From: JAFLUQ01 sp964551215
Lineage (GTDB): Bacteria; Bacillota; Clostridia; UMGS1883
Length of the DNA: 11,670 nt
Assembly: GCA_964551215.1 (NCBI GenBank)
Contig: CAZKBV010000050.1
Coordinates: 1 to 11,670, forward strand
Direction of reading: 5' to 3'
The translations under genes and the position numbers were made by a program. Below the pieces are notes generated by a model. That model was given only the letters and a program-made list of their open reading frames with translations. It did not search any database and was not told the origin of the DNA. Positions within the stretch are counted from its first letter, which is position 1, and each line of letters begins with the position of its first letter. Positions 1-6,691 of the stretch are shown one piece after another.

Positions 1-36
1 GTTATATTTAAATCACTGTCAACGAGGGTGGAATGA

Positions 37-1500
37 ATGAAGAAATTACTGTTTGCGCTTACACTTGTCCTTTTAATCCCAATGGCGGCCCTTGCCGACG
101 AGGAAATTTATACCTTCGACTGCTTTTCCTTTGAGGCGGCGGGCGCCGACGTTCCCAACACCGACGACATTTCGGAGCTTAAAACGTCAATGGTGTCCGC
201 TATTGAGAATTGCGATGAAAAACTGGATATTTCCAAGTACAATCTTTCGCAGGCGGAAGCTTATCAGATTTTTGTTCAGGTTATGAATGAAAATCCGGCT
301 CTGTTTCATGTGGAGCCCACAATCTCGCTTAATGTATCTCAGGAAAAGGCAATCAACTATATTTTTCGCTACCGTTATCCCAAGTCGCGCCTTGAAGAAA
401 TGCGCGCCGAATTAAAAACGGAAACCGACAAAATCTTCTCCCTTATGACCGAAGACATGATGGACTGGGAAAAGGCTCTCATTGTCCACGACGCGATTAT
501 ATCCATGTGCGACTACGACACTGAGGCAAGCTCCGAGAAGGTCATAAGAAATATATACGACTTTTTCACGCAGAAAAAGGGCGTGTGTCAGGCTTATTCC
601 CTTGCCTACAAATACATTATGGACCAATGTGGCATACCTTGCTTTATTGTCAACAGCGACGAAATGCACCACGCCTGGAATGTGGTTGAAATCGGGGGCA
701 AATATTATCACGTTGACCTTACTTGGGACGATCCTCTTTACGACGGCAGCGGCATTTTCGGTTACTGCGGCCACAATTATTTTCTCATAAGCGACAGCGG
801 CATATCCGCCGACCACCTTGCTTGGACGCCGAATTACGGCTGTACGGAGGATTTTGAAAATTCCTTCTGGGACAAAGCGACCTTTCCCCTTTGCCGAAAT
901 GACGGCGTTTGGTATATTTCCGACGGAGAAGGCTTCGGGAAAATCGAAAACGGCCTATATTCGGAGCTTTTCCTTGCCGACGACATTCCCGTGGGAATTT
1001 CCTACGATCCGGACTTTACCTCCGTGGCGGCTTTTGGGGACTGTATTTTCTTTAACTCCTATTTTACCGTCTACGCTATGGACGTTTCTTCGGGGAAAAT
1101 CGCCCCCGTGCTTACGGAGGACGAACATATCTCCGCCTTTACGTTTGCCGACGGAATCATGACCTATTCCCTTTCCGACAGCCGTTTTGACAGTGACAAA
1201 AGGTTAAAGTCCGTCAATTTAATGGACTTTGTTTTCCCGCAGCCCCATGAATTTGCCGTATCGGAAATGAATTACGACGGCGGCGCGCTTCACTGGGAGC
1301 TTTCTGTCGGGGAGGAAACGGAAAACGCAAGGGTATACGCCGCCGGATTCGGCGAGGATGGAGAGCTGGTGTTTATAAAGGAGGTTTCTCTTTCGGATTC
1401 GTCCTTGGAAGCCCCAACCGCCCATGTCTACAAAATCTTTGTCTGGGAGGACACCTCTCCCCTGTGCGTCTGCGGCAAACTGATTGATACAGAAAACTGA
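37..1500 (+). CDS. Secreted transglutaminase-like domain protein
   Basis: The 487-residue protein starts with a classical Sec signal peptide: KK, a hydrophobic core, then a likely cleavage after ALA at residue 20. There is no lipobox, so it should be exported rather than lipid-anchored. A transglutaminase-like (papain-fold) core follows at about residues 140-235. The apparent triad is Cys184 in KGVCQAYSLAY, His212 in MHHAWNVV and Asp227 in YYHVDLTWDD. Family members act as proteases, peptide cross-linkers or peptide-binding modules; the substrate cannot be read from sequence. About 250 further residues follow. They look beta-rich, and the segment ending YKIFVWEDTSPLC resembles a C-terminal module I associate with clostridial surface proteins (from memory, not searched). 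Start choice: ATG at 37 gives the signal peptide and has GAGGG at 24-28, 8 bases upstream; the ATG at 33 is in another frame. The promoter lies outside the window. murE follows 31 bases later with no visible terminator, so co-transcription is likely. Family sure, role unknown. Confidence 0.88.
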   Translation: MKKLLFALTLVLLIPMAALADEEIYTFDCFSFEAAGADVPNTDDISELKTSMVSAIENCDEKLDISKYNLSQAEAYQIFVQVMNENPALFHVEPTISLNVSQEKAINYIFRYRYPKSRLEEMRAELKTETDKIFSLMTEDMMDWEKALIVHDAIISMCDYDTEASSEKVIRNIYDFFTQKKGVCQAYSLAYKYIMDQCGIPCFIVNSDEMHHAWNVVEIGGKYYHVDLTWDDPLYDGSGIFGYCGHNYFLISDSGISADHLAWTPNYGCTEDFENSFWDKATFPLCRNDGVWYISDGEGFGKIENGLYSELFLADDIPVGISYDPDFTSVAAFGDCIFFNSYFTVYAMDVSSGKIAPVLTEDEHISAFTFADGIMTYSLSDSRFDSDKRLKSVNLMDFVFPQPHEFAVSEMNYDGGALHWELSVGEETENARVYAAGFGEDGELVFIKEVSLSDSSLEAPTAHVYKIFVWEDTSPLCVCGKLIDTEN

Positions 1501-1531
1501 AGCTTTAATCAATGTGAAGGAGGAAATTACA

Positions 1532-2953
1532 ATGCTTTTTTCCGAAATTGTCAAACCGCTCAGCATAACCGTAAATCCGAAGGACGACTTTGAAGCCGCC
1601 AACGTGACCTGTTCAACCCAAAAGGTCGTAAAAAACAGTGTGTTTTTTGCGATAAACGGCACTGTTACCGATGGCCATATTTTCATAGAGCAGGCCTACG
1701 AAAAGGGCGCCGGAGCGGTAGTCGGCGAAAGGGATTTAAATACGGGGCGGCTTTATTTTAAGACCGATGACACCAGAAAGGCCTTTGCCGTCGCGGCAGC
1801 GGCCTTTTACGGGAATCCTCAAAACGACCTTGAGGTTTGGGGAGTAACCGGAACAAACGGGAAAACCACCGTCGCAAATATGCTCAGAAGCATTTCTCTC
1901 GCCAACGGGAAGGGCTGCGGCCTTGTTGGTACCATAGAAAATATCGCCGGAGGGAAGGCCGTCGAGGCGGAGAGGACTACTCCCGACGCCGAAGCGTTGT
2001 TTTCTCTGTTCAGGAAAATGGTTGACGGCGGCGACAAGGTATGCGCTATGGAGGTTTCCAGCCACGGTCTGGCGGAAAGCCGTGTGTACGGGATTAAATT
2101 TCGCGTCGGCATTTTTACAAACCTAACTCAGGATCATCTGGACTTCCACAAGACAATGGAGGCCTACGCCGAAGCAAAGTCCGTGCTTATGCAAAACAGC
2201 GAAGCCGCCGTTATCAACGCCGACGACCCTTGGGCGGATTTCTTTAAGAGCCGCGCCGAAAAATACGTAACCTACGGCATAAAAAACAAGGCCGACTTCA
2301 TGGCCACGGACATAAAATGCACGGCGGACAGCGTCAGCTTTAACTGCCCCTTGGGGGAAATTATTCTTCCTCCGGGAGGATATTTCAGCGTATACAACGC
2401 CCTTGCCGCCGCCTGCGCCGCGCACGAGGCCGGTATTTCGGACGAGGCCGTAATTAAAGGCCTGAGGGATTTTTCCGGTGTAAAGGGGCGGCTGGAGCAT
2501 TTAAACACCAAGGGAAAATACCACGTATACATCGACTACGCCCACACTCCCGACGGGCTGGAAAACGTGCTTAATGGAATCAAGGAATTCGCCGAAAAGA
2601 AAATCATCACCGTTTTCGGCTGCGGCGGCGACCGCGACAAGGGCAAGCGGCCAAAAATGGGGCGCATCGCCTCGGTTATGTCGGATTTCTGCGTTGTGAC
2701 AAACGACAACCCCAGAACGGAAAATCCGGATGAAATAATAGCCGGAATCACCGCCGGCATGGAGGGCGGCGAGTACGTATGTATTCCCGACAGAAAAGAG
2801 GCCATACGCTATGCGCTGACCCATGCGGAGGACGGGGACATTGTTCTTTTGGCGGGCAAGGGTCACGAAACCTACCAGATAATCGGAACGGAAAAGCGCC
2901 ATCTGGACGAAAGAGAGCTTGTTGAGCAGGTGGAAGCCGAAGAAGGAATGTAG
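1532..2953 (+). CDS. murE: UDP-N-acetylmuramoyl-tripeptide synthetase, meso-DAP type (MurE)
   Basis: This cytoplasmic Mur ligase adds the third amino acid to UDP-MurNAc-L-Ala-D-Glu using ATP during peptidoglycan precursor synthesis. The 473-residue product (family usually about 480-500) shows the full MurE order. The N-terminal UDP-sugar domain is at about 1-100. The ATP loop GTNGKTT is at 107-113, TTPD at 149-152, SSHGL at 176-180 and NLTQDHLDFH at 197-206. Lys216 in AEAKSV is the likely carbamylated lysine. YAHTPD is at 336-341, GCGGDRDKGKRPKMG at 363-377, and AGKGHE at 441-446. The specificity motif is DNPR at 392-395, which in this family marks meso-diaminopimelate rather than lysine addition. 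Start: ATG at 1532 has AAGGAGG at 1517-1523 with 8-base spacing. An in-frame upstream extension to 1484 would overlap the previous gene and lacks such a site. The gene ends just before a strong terminator. It is not next to murF, mraY or other dcw genes on the visible side. Confidence 0.96.
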   Translation: MLFSEIVKPLSITVNPKDDFEAANVTCSTQKVVKNSVFFAINGTVTDGHIFIEQAYEKGAGAVVGERDLNTGRLYFKTDDTRKAFAVAAAAFYGNPQNDLEVWGVTGTNGKTTVANMLRSISLANGKGCGLVGTIENIAGGKAVEAERTTPDAEALFSLFRKMVDGGDKVCAMEVSSHGLAESRVYGIKFRVGIFTNLTQDHLDFHKTMEAYAEAKSVLMQNSEAAVINADDPWADFFKSRAEKYVTYGIKNKADFMATDIKCTADSVSFNCPLGEIILPPGGYFSVYNALAAACAAHEAGISDEAVIKGLRDFSGVKGRLEHLNTKGKYHVYIDYAHTPDGLENVLNGIKEFAEKKIITVFGCGGDRDKGKRPKMGRIASVMSDFCVVTNDNPRTENPDEIIAGITAGMEGGEYVCIPDRKEAIRYALTHAEDGDIVLLAGKGHETYQIIGTEKRHLDERELVEQVEAEEGM

Positions 2954-2960
2954 GGATTTA

Positions 2961-3008
2961 AAAAACAGCCGAAGCAACGGGATTTCCCCCATTGCTCCGG
3001 CTGTTTTT
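2961..3008. terminator. Bidirectional intrinsic terminator between murE and livF
   Basis: The arms at 2961-2977 and 2992-3008 form a 17-base stem with a single A/C mismatch and a 14-base loop. The stem begins with AAAAA and ends with TTTTT, so each strand has a U-tract after the GC-rich part. It sits between the convergent murE (ends 2953) and livF (ends 3019) genes and should stop transcription from both sides. Confidence 0.93.
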
Positions 3009-3018
3009 AACCGCTGAT

Positions 3019-3729
3019 TTATTCGCCCAAATAGGCCTTTTTTACGGAAGGGTCGTTCATCAAATCGCTTGCCTTGCCGGAAAGAACGATTTTTCCCGTT
3101 TCAAGAACATAGGCTCTGTCGGCAATGGACAGGGCTTTTTTAGCGTTCTGTTCAACCAAAAGCACCGTTGTTCCGCTTGCGCTGATGGACTTTATAATGT
3201 CGAATATTTCCGTTACCAAAATAGGAGAAAGCCCCATTGACGGCTCATCCATAAGGATAATCCGAGGTTTGCTCATAAGCGCCCGCCCCATAGCCAGCAT
3301 CTGCTGTTCGCCGCCGGAAAGGGTTCCGGCCTCCTGCTTTTCTCTCTCCTTCAAACGGGGGAAGCGCTTGTATACCATTTCAAGGGTTCGGGCTATTTCG
3401 TCCTTGTCCTTTTTCGTATAGGCTCCGAGCTTCAAATTCTGCAAAACCGTAAGATTCTGGAAAACACGTCTCCCCTCCGGAACATGAGCCATACCCATCT
3501 CGACTATTTTGTGGGGCGGAGTTTTAACAAGATCCTTCCCTTCAAAGGTTATTTTGCCGCTTTTCGGCTTAATAAGCCCGGTTATAGTGTGAAGCGTAGT
3601 GGTCTTGCCCGCTCCGTTAGCGCCTATAAGCGTTATTACCTCTCCCTCGTTTACCTCGAAGGAAAGCCCCTTTATAGCGTGAATCATGCCGTAGTATACG
3701 TGCAGATCCTCTATTTTAAGCATTGCCAT
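3019..3729 (-). CDS. livF: Branched-chain amino acid ABC transporter ATP-binding protein LivF
   Basis: This is the second ATPase of a Liv/HAAT-family importer and forms a heterodimer with LivG at the cytoplasmic face of LivHM. At 236 residues it is standard for LivF. Walker A is GANGAGKTT at 36-44. The family-typical VPEGRRVF is at 83-90, the ABC signature LSGGEQQ at 137-143, and Walker B IILMDEPSMGLSP at about 157-169. The H-loop position reads LLVEQN (190-195), with Gln in place of the usual His; this is normal for LivF proteins, not a defect. Start: ATG at 3729 (MAMLKIE) has AAGGAGG 8 bases upstream, and that site overlaps the livG stop codon (TAAGGAGG), suggesting translational coupling. 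The second Met two codons later is less well placed. It is the last gene of livHMGF and faces the terminator at 2961-3008. Substrate specificity cannot be proved; related urea or amide transporters share this architecture. Confidence 0.94.
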   Translation of the reverse strand: MAMLKIEDLHVYYGMIHAIKGLSFEVNEGEVITLIGANGAGKTTTLHTITGLIKPKSGKITFEGKDLVKTPPHKIVEMGMAHVPEGRRVFQNLTVLQNLKLGAYTKKDKDEIARTLEMVYKRFPRLKEREKQEAGTLSGGEQQMLAMGRALMSKPRIILMDEPSMGLSPILVTEIFDIIKSISASGTTVLLVEQNAKKALSIADRAYVLETGKIVLSGKASDLMNDPSVKKAYLGE

Positions 3730-3742
3730 TATCCGTTCCTCC

Positions 3743-4501
3743 TTACTCGCCGATGTATGCTTTTATTACCTCGGGATTGTTGAGTACCTGATTTGTCTTT
3801 CCCGAAGTCAGCACCTTGCCGAAATTAAGCACCGTAACCTCCTCGCATATGCCGGAGACAAGGCTCATGTCGTGTTCGATGAGAAGGATAGAAATTTTGA
3901 ATTTATCCCTTATAAAGCGGATATTTTCCATAAGCTCCGCTGTTTCGTTGGGATTCATGCCCGCCGCCGGTTCGTCCAGAAGCAACAGCTTGGGGTCGGT
4001 GGCGAGAGCTCTGGCTATTTCAAGCTTTCTCTGCTTGCCGTAGGGCAGATTCGCGGCGATTACCTCAGCTTCCTTGTTCAGGCCGAACACCTGAAGAAGA
4101 TCCATAGCCTTCTCTGTCATAAGCTTTTCGTTTTTATAGTATCCGGGGAGCCGGAGAACGCCCTCCAACGCGCTGTATTTAAAACGGTTGTGAAGGCCGA
4201 GCTTTACGTTGTCCAAAACGCTCTGCTTGCTGAAAAGGCGGATATTCTGAAATGTTCGGGCTATGCCGCTTCTGCTTATTTCAACAGGCTTTTTGCCTGT
4301 CATTTCCACTCCGTCCAGAAAGAAGGAACCCGATGTTGGCTTATAAACTCCTGTGAGGAGGTTAAACACGGTTGTTTTGCCCGCTCCGTTGGGACCGATG
4401 AGGCCGTAAAGCCGCCCCTCGGCAACAGTAATATTGAAATCGTCCACAGCCTTAAGGCCGCCAAAGGTTATTCCCAGATTTTTTGTCTCAAGTATATTCA
4501 T
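3743..4501 (-). CDS. livG: Branched-chain amino acid ABC transporter ATP-binding protein LivG
   Basis: First ATPase of the importer, 252 residues, a typical LivG length. Walker A is GPNGAGKTT at 36-44. The Q-loop lies in ARTFQNIRLF at 81-90. The ABC signature is LPYGKQRKLEIARAL at 152-166, the LivG-specific replacement for LSGGQ. Walker B is LLLLDEPAAGMNP at 172-184, and the H-loop is LIEHDM at 207-212. The long insertion between Q-loop and signature, with a basic, aromatic-rich stretch around residues 104-125, is also typical of LivG. The ATG at 4501 overlaps the livM stop by 4 bases (ATGA, 4498-4501), so the two are translationally coupled. The gene ends with TAA that is part of the livF ribosome binding site. 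Family assignment is firm; the exact amino acid carried is inferred from the family only. Confidence 0.95.
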   Translation of the reverse strand: MNILETKNLGITFGGLKAVDDFNITVAEGRLYGLIGPNGAGKTTVFNLLTGVYKPTSGSFFLDGVEMTGKKPVEISRSGIARTFQNIRLFSKQSVLDNVKLGLHNRFKYSALEGVLRLPGYYKNEKLMTEKAMDLLQVFGLNKEAEVIAANLPYGKQRKLEIARALATDPKLLLLDEPAAGMNPNETAELMENIRFIRDKFKISILLIEHDMSLVSGICEEVTVLNFGKVLTSGKTNQVLNNPEVIKAYIGE

Positions 4502-5553
4502 TCCTCCGCGCCCTCCTTTTTGCGGAAAAGTCTGTCCTTAACCGTGCCGACAAAGCCTTTGAAGCTCTCGCTGTTGTTTACAAGCATGGCAATGATAAGG
4601 ATTATCGCGTAGAAAAGCATACGGTAATCTCTGAAGGGGCGGAGTATTTCGGGAAGAAGATACAGCAAAAGCGTTGCGATTATGCTTCCCCGTATGCTTC
4701 CAAGCCCTCCCAGAACCACATATACCAGAATCATTATTGAGGTGTTATAGTTGAATATTTTAGTGTTAAGGAAGGAAATATTGTGGGCATAAAGGGTACC
4801 GGCAATTCCGGCAAAGAAAGCCGACACCACAAAGGCGATGAGCTTGTATTTCGTAATGCTTATGCCTATGGTTTCAGCCGCGATGCGGTTATCTCTCACG
4901 CTCATTATTGCCCGCCCCGCGCGGGAATCAATGAGATTCATTATCACAAAAAGGGTTATCAGAATCATTACGAAGGAAATTTCAAAGGTTGCGTCCTTGG
5001 GTATGGGGCTTATTCCCATAGCTCCGTTTATAAGGGTTTTGGCCGTAGCGGGATCCATCTTCATTGCGGCTATGCCCTTCATTGAAAAGTGAAGCCCGTT
5101 TTTATCAATACCCAGATAAATTACGTTACAGATATTTTTGATTATCTCGCCGAAGGCAAGAGTAACTATTGCCAGATAATCCCCCCTAAGTCTCAGCACG
5201 GGTATGCCTATCAATACGCCGAACACCGCCGCGACAAGGCCGCCTATAAGCATTGCTACGCAAAGGCGCAGCAGACTGTTCGGTATGGCGTCCTTCATCA
5301 TGACGGTAAACAGCGCCGAGGAATATGCTCCGACGCACATAAAGCCCGCGTGGCCAAGGCTAAGCTCTCCCAAAACGCCCACCGTAAGGTTAAGGGACAC
5401 CGCGAGAATTATATAGTAGCATATAGGGATGAGCAGTCCGGCAAACTGATTGGACAGCAGCCCCGCTCCCGCGGCTATCTTAACCGCGATAAACAGCACG
5501 AAAACTATAGCGTAATTCAGAAGGTTGTTTTTTGTTGTAGCCCGAAGTCTCAT
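4498..5553 (-). CDS. livM: Branched-chain amino acid ABC transporter permease LivM
   Basis: One of two membrane permeases of the importer, 351 residues with about eight or more hydrophobic segments. Family motifs are clear: LNLTVGVLGELSLGHAGF at 54-71, IPVLRLRGDYLAIVTLAFGE at 117-136, the cytoplasmic coupling loop SRAGRAIMSVRDNRIAAETI at 210-229 that contacts the ATPases, and VVLGGLGSIRGS at 279-290. The charged tail KDRLFRKKEGAEE should be cytoplasmic. Start: ATG at 5553 has AGGAGG 7 bases upstream, and that site overlaps the livH stop (TGAGGAGG). The stop overlaps the livG start (ATGA). Residues 1-30 hold one N-terminal membrane segment beyond the LivH-like core, as expected for LivM. Confidence 0.94.
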   Translation of the reverse strand: MRLRATTKNNLLNYAIVFVLFIAVKIAAGAGLLSNQFAGLLIPICYYIILAVSLNLTVGVLGELSLGHAGFMCVGAYSSALFTVMMKDAIPNSLLRLCVAMLIGGLVAAVFGVLIGIPVLRLRGDYLAIVTLAFGEIIKNICNVIYLGIDKNGLHFSMKGIAAMKMDPATAKTLINGAMGISPIPKDATFEISFVMILITLFVIMNLIDSRAGRAIMSVRDNRIAAETIGISITKYKLIAFVVSAFFAGIAGTLYAHNISFLNTKIFNYNTSIMILVYVVLGGLGSIRGSIIATLLLYLLPEILRPFRDYRMLFYAIILIIAMLVNNSESFKGFVGTVKDRLFRKKEGAEE

Positions 5554-5565
5554 ATCTTTTCCTCC

Positions 5566-6444
5566 TCACACCTTTTCGTTGTACTTTTTGCCCATAAGCC
5601 CCGTAGGCTTAATTATCAGTATAACAATAAGCACGCCGAAAACTATAGCGTCCGCGACCTGAGAAGATATATACGCCGTGGCAAGATTCTGCACTATTCC
5701 CATAACGATTCCCCCTACCATTGCGCCGGGAATACTGCCTATGCCGCCGAACACCGCCGCCGTAAAGGCCTTTATGCCGGGCATTGCGCCGGTATAGGCG
5801 TTTATCTGAGGGTAAGACGAGCAGAGAAGCACGCTTGCAACCGCGGCGAGGGCACTGCCTATGGCGAAGGTAACGGATATTGTCTTGTTCACGTTTATTC
5901 CCATAAGCTGAGCCGCGCCCTTATCCTCGCTGACCGCAAGCATCGCGCTGCCGGTTTTGGATTTATTTATAAACAAAGTGAGGACGACCATGATTATAAC
6001 AGAAACCAGAATTGTTGTTATGGCCTCGCCGGAAACGGTGAGTCGGGAATTGATTTTCCACGCCTTGATCGGCACTACCGATTTGAAATTTTTGGAGTTG
6101 CTGTCGAAAACAAGCAAAGCCGTATTCTGCAAAAGGTAGCTTACGCCTATGGCGGTTATCAGAACCGCGAGAGGCGTCGCGTTCCTGAGGGGCTTATACG
6201 CCACCCTTTCTATCACCACGCCCAGAACAGTGCAGGCAATTATTCCGGCAATGACGGAAACGAGGGGATTGTTCCCGCTCAGAGACATAACGGTATACAC
6301 CGTATAGCCGCCGATCATAATAACGTCTCCGTGGGCGAAATTCAGCATCTTCGCAATGCCATACACCATTGTATAGCCCAATGCTATGAGCGCGTATATT
6401 CCGCCTAAGCTGATTCCGTTTATCAAGTAAGATATAAAGCTCAT
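5566..6444 (-). CDS. livH: Branched-chain amino acid ABC transporter permease LivH
   Basis: Second permease and first gene of the operon, 292 residues, very hydrophobic, as expected for LivH (about 290-310). Motifs: ALGYTMVYGIAKMLNFAHGD at 21-40, the diagnostic N-terminal LivH pattern; the coupling loop KTGSAMLAVSEDKGAAQLMG at 163-182; and VFGGIGSIPGAMVGG at 231-245. LivH and LivM form the heterodimeric channel. The ATG at 6444 is preceded by AAAGGAG with about 9-base spacing. Upstream there is only an AT-rich promoter region and then a divergent kinase. The substrate-binding protein (LivJ/LivK type), which in many genomes precedes livH, is absent here, so it is either encoded elsewhere or supplied by a shared binding protein. 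Confidence 0.94.
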   Translation of the reverse strand: MSFISYLINGISLGGIYALIALGYTMVYGIAKMLNFAHGDVIMIGGYTVYTVMSLSGNNPLVSVIAGIIACTVLGVVIERVAYKPLRNATPLAVLITAIGVSYLLQNTALLVFDSNSKNFKSVVPIKAWKINSRLTVSGEAITTILVSVIIMVVLTLFINKSKTGSAMLAVSEDKGAAQLMGINVNKTISVTFAIGSALAAVASVLLCSSYPQINAYTGAMPGIKAFTAAVFGGIGSIPGAMVGGIVMGIVQNLATAYISSQVADAIVFGVLIVILIIKPTGLMGKKYNEKV

Positions 6445-6483
6445 ATCTCGCTTCTCCTTTCAAGACAAGCTTAATAATAAGTT

Positions 6484-6512
6484 ATTTTAACATATTCTGC
6501 TCAAAAACGCAA
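6484..6512 (-). promoter_or_regulatory. Candidate sigma-A promoter for livHMGF
   Basis: Read on the minus strand, TTGCGT (6512-6507) and TAAAAT (6489-6484) are separated by 17 bases. This would start transcription near 6477 and give a 5' leader of about 33 nt before the livH ATG. The boxes are 4/6 and 5/6 matches, so this is plausible but weaker than the divergent promoter. Upstream A/T-tracts could act as an UP element. Confidence 0.55.
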
Positions 6513-6626
6513 TAGGAAAGCAAAAAATAAGTTAAAAAAAATAAAAAAATGAATCGTTCCGAAAAAAAAGAGAAAAAAATAGTGGAAATTTTTTATTATA
6601 CATCGCCTAAAAATAATTTTTATGTA
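6513..6626. other. A-tract-rich spacer between divergent promoters
   Basis: The middle of the 247-base divergent intergenic region holds repeated runs of A, including an 8-base run at 6561-6569 and 7-base runs nearby, and few C or G. There is no ORF with a ribosome binding site and no convincing hairpin. Such phased A-runs commonly bend DNA and can boost flanking promoters; a curvature or UP-element role is inference. I saw no clear operator palindrome. Confidence 0.5.
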
Positions 6627-6655
6627 TTGAAATTCCAAAAACATTATAGTATAAT
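6627..6655 (+). promoter_or_regulatory. Strong sigma-A promoter for the FGGY kinase
   Basis: TTGAAA at 6627-6632 and a perfect TATAAT at 6650-6655 are separated by exactly 17 bases. Transcription should start near 6662, giving a leader of about 30 nt containing AAGGAGGG at 6677-6684, 7 bases before the ATG at 6692. The leader is too short to hold a riboswitch. Confidence 0.85.
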
Positions 6656-6691
6656 ATAATTAATGTTATTTTTTACAAGGAGGGTAAACCA

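Noticed and set aside
3590..3620. LivF H-loop His replaced by Gln (VEQN)
   Set aside because: The motif itself is coded near 3145-3156; the substitution is the normal state in LivF proteins, not a loss of function.
5089..6408. A 439-codon open frame on the plus strand opposite livM and livH
   Set aside because: It is antisense to two clear permeases with family motifs. It is rich in His, Tyr and Arg as expected for a shadow frame, has no ribosome binding site and crosses two gene boundaries.
6445..6691. CodY or cre operator between livH and the kinase
   Set aside because: I compared the region by eye with AATTTTCWGAAAATT and with TGWAANCGNTNWCA and found no convincing match.
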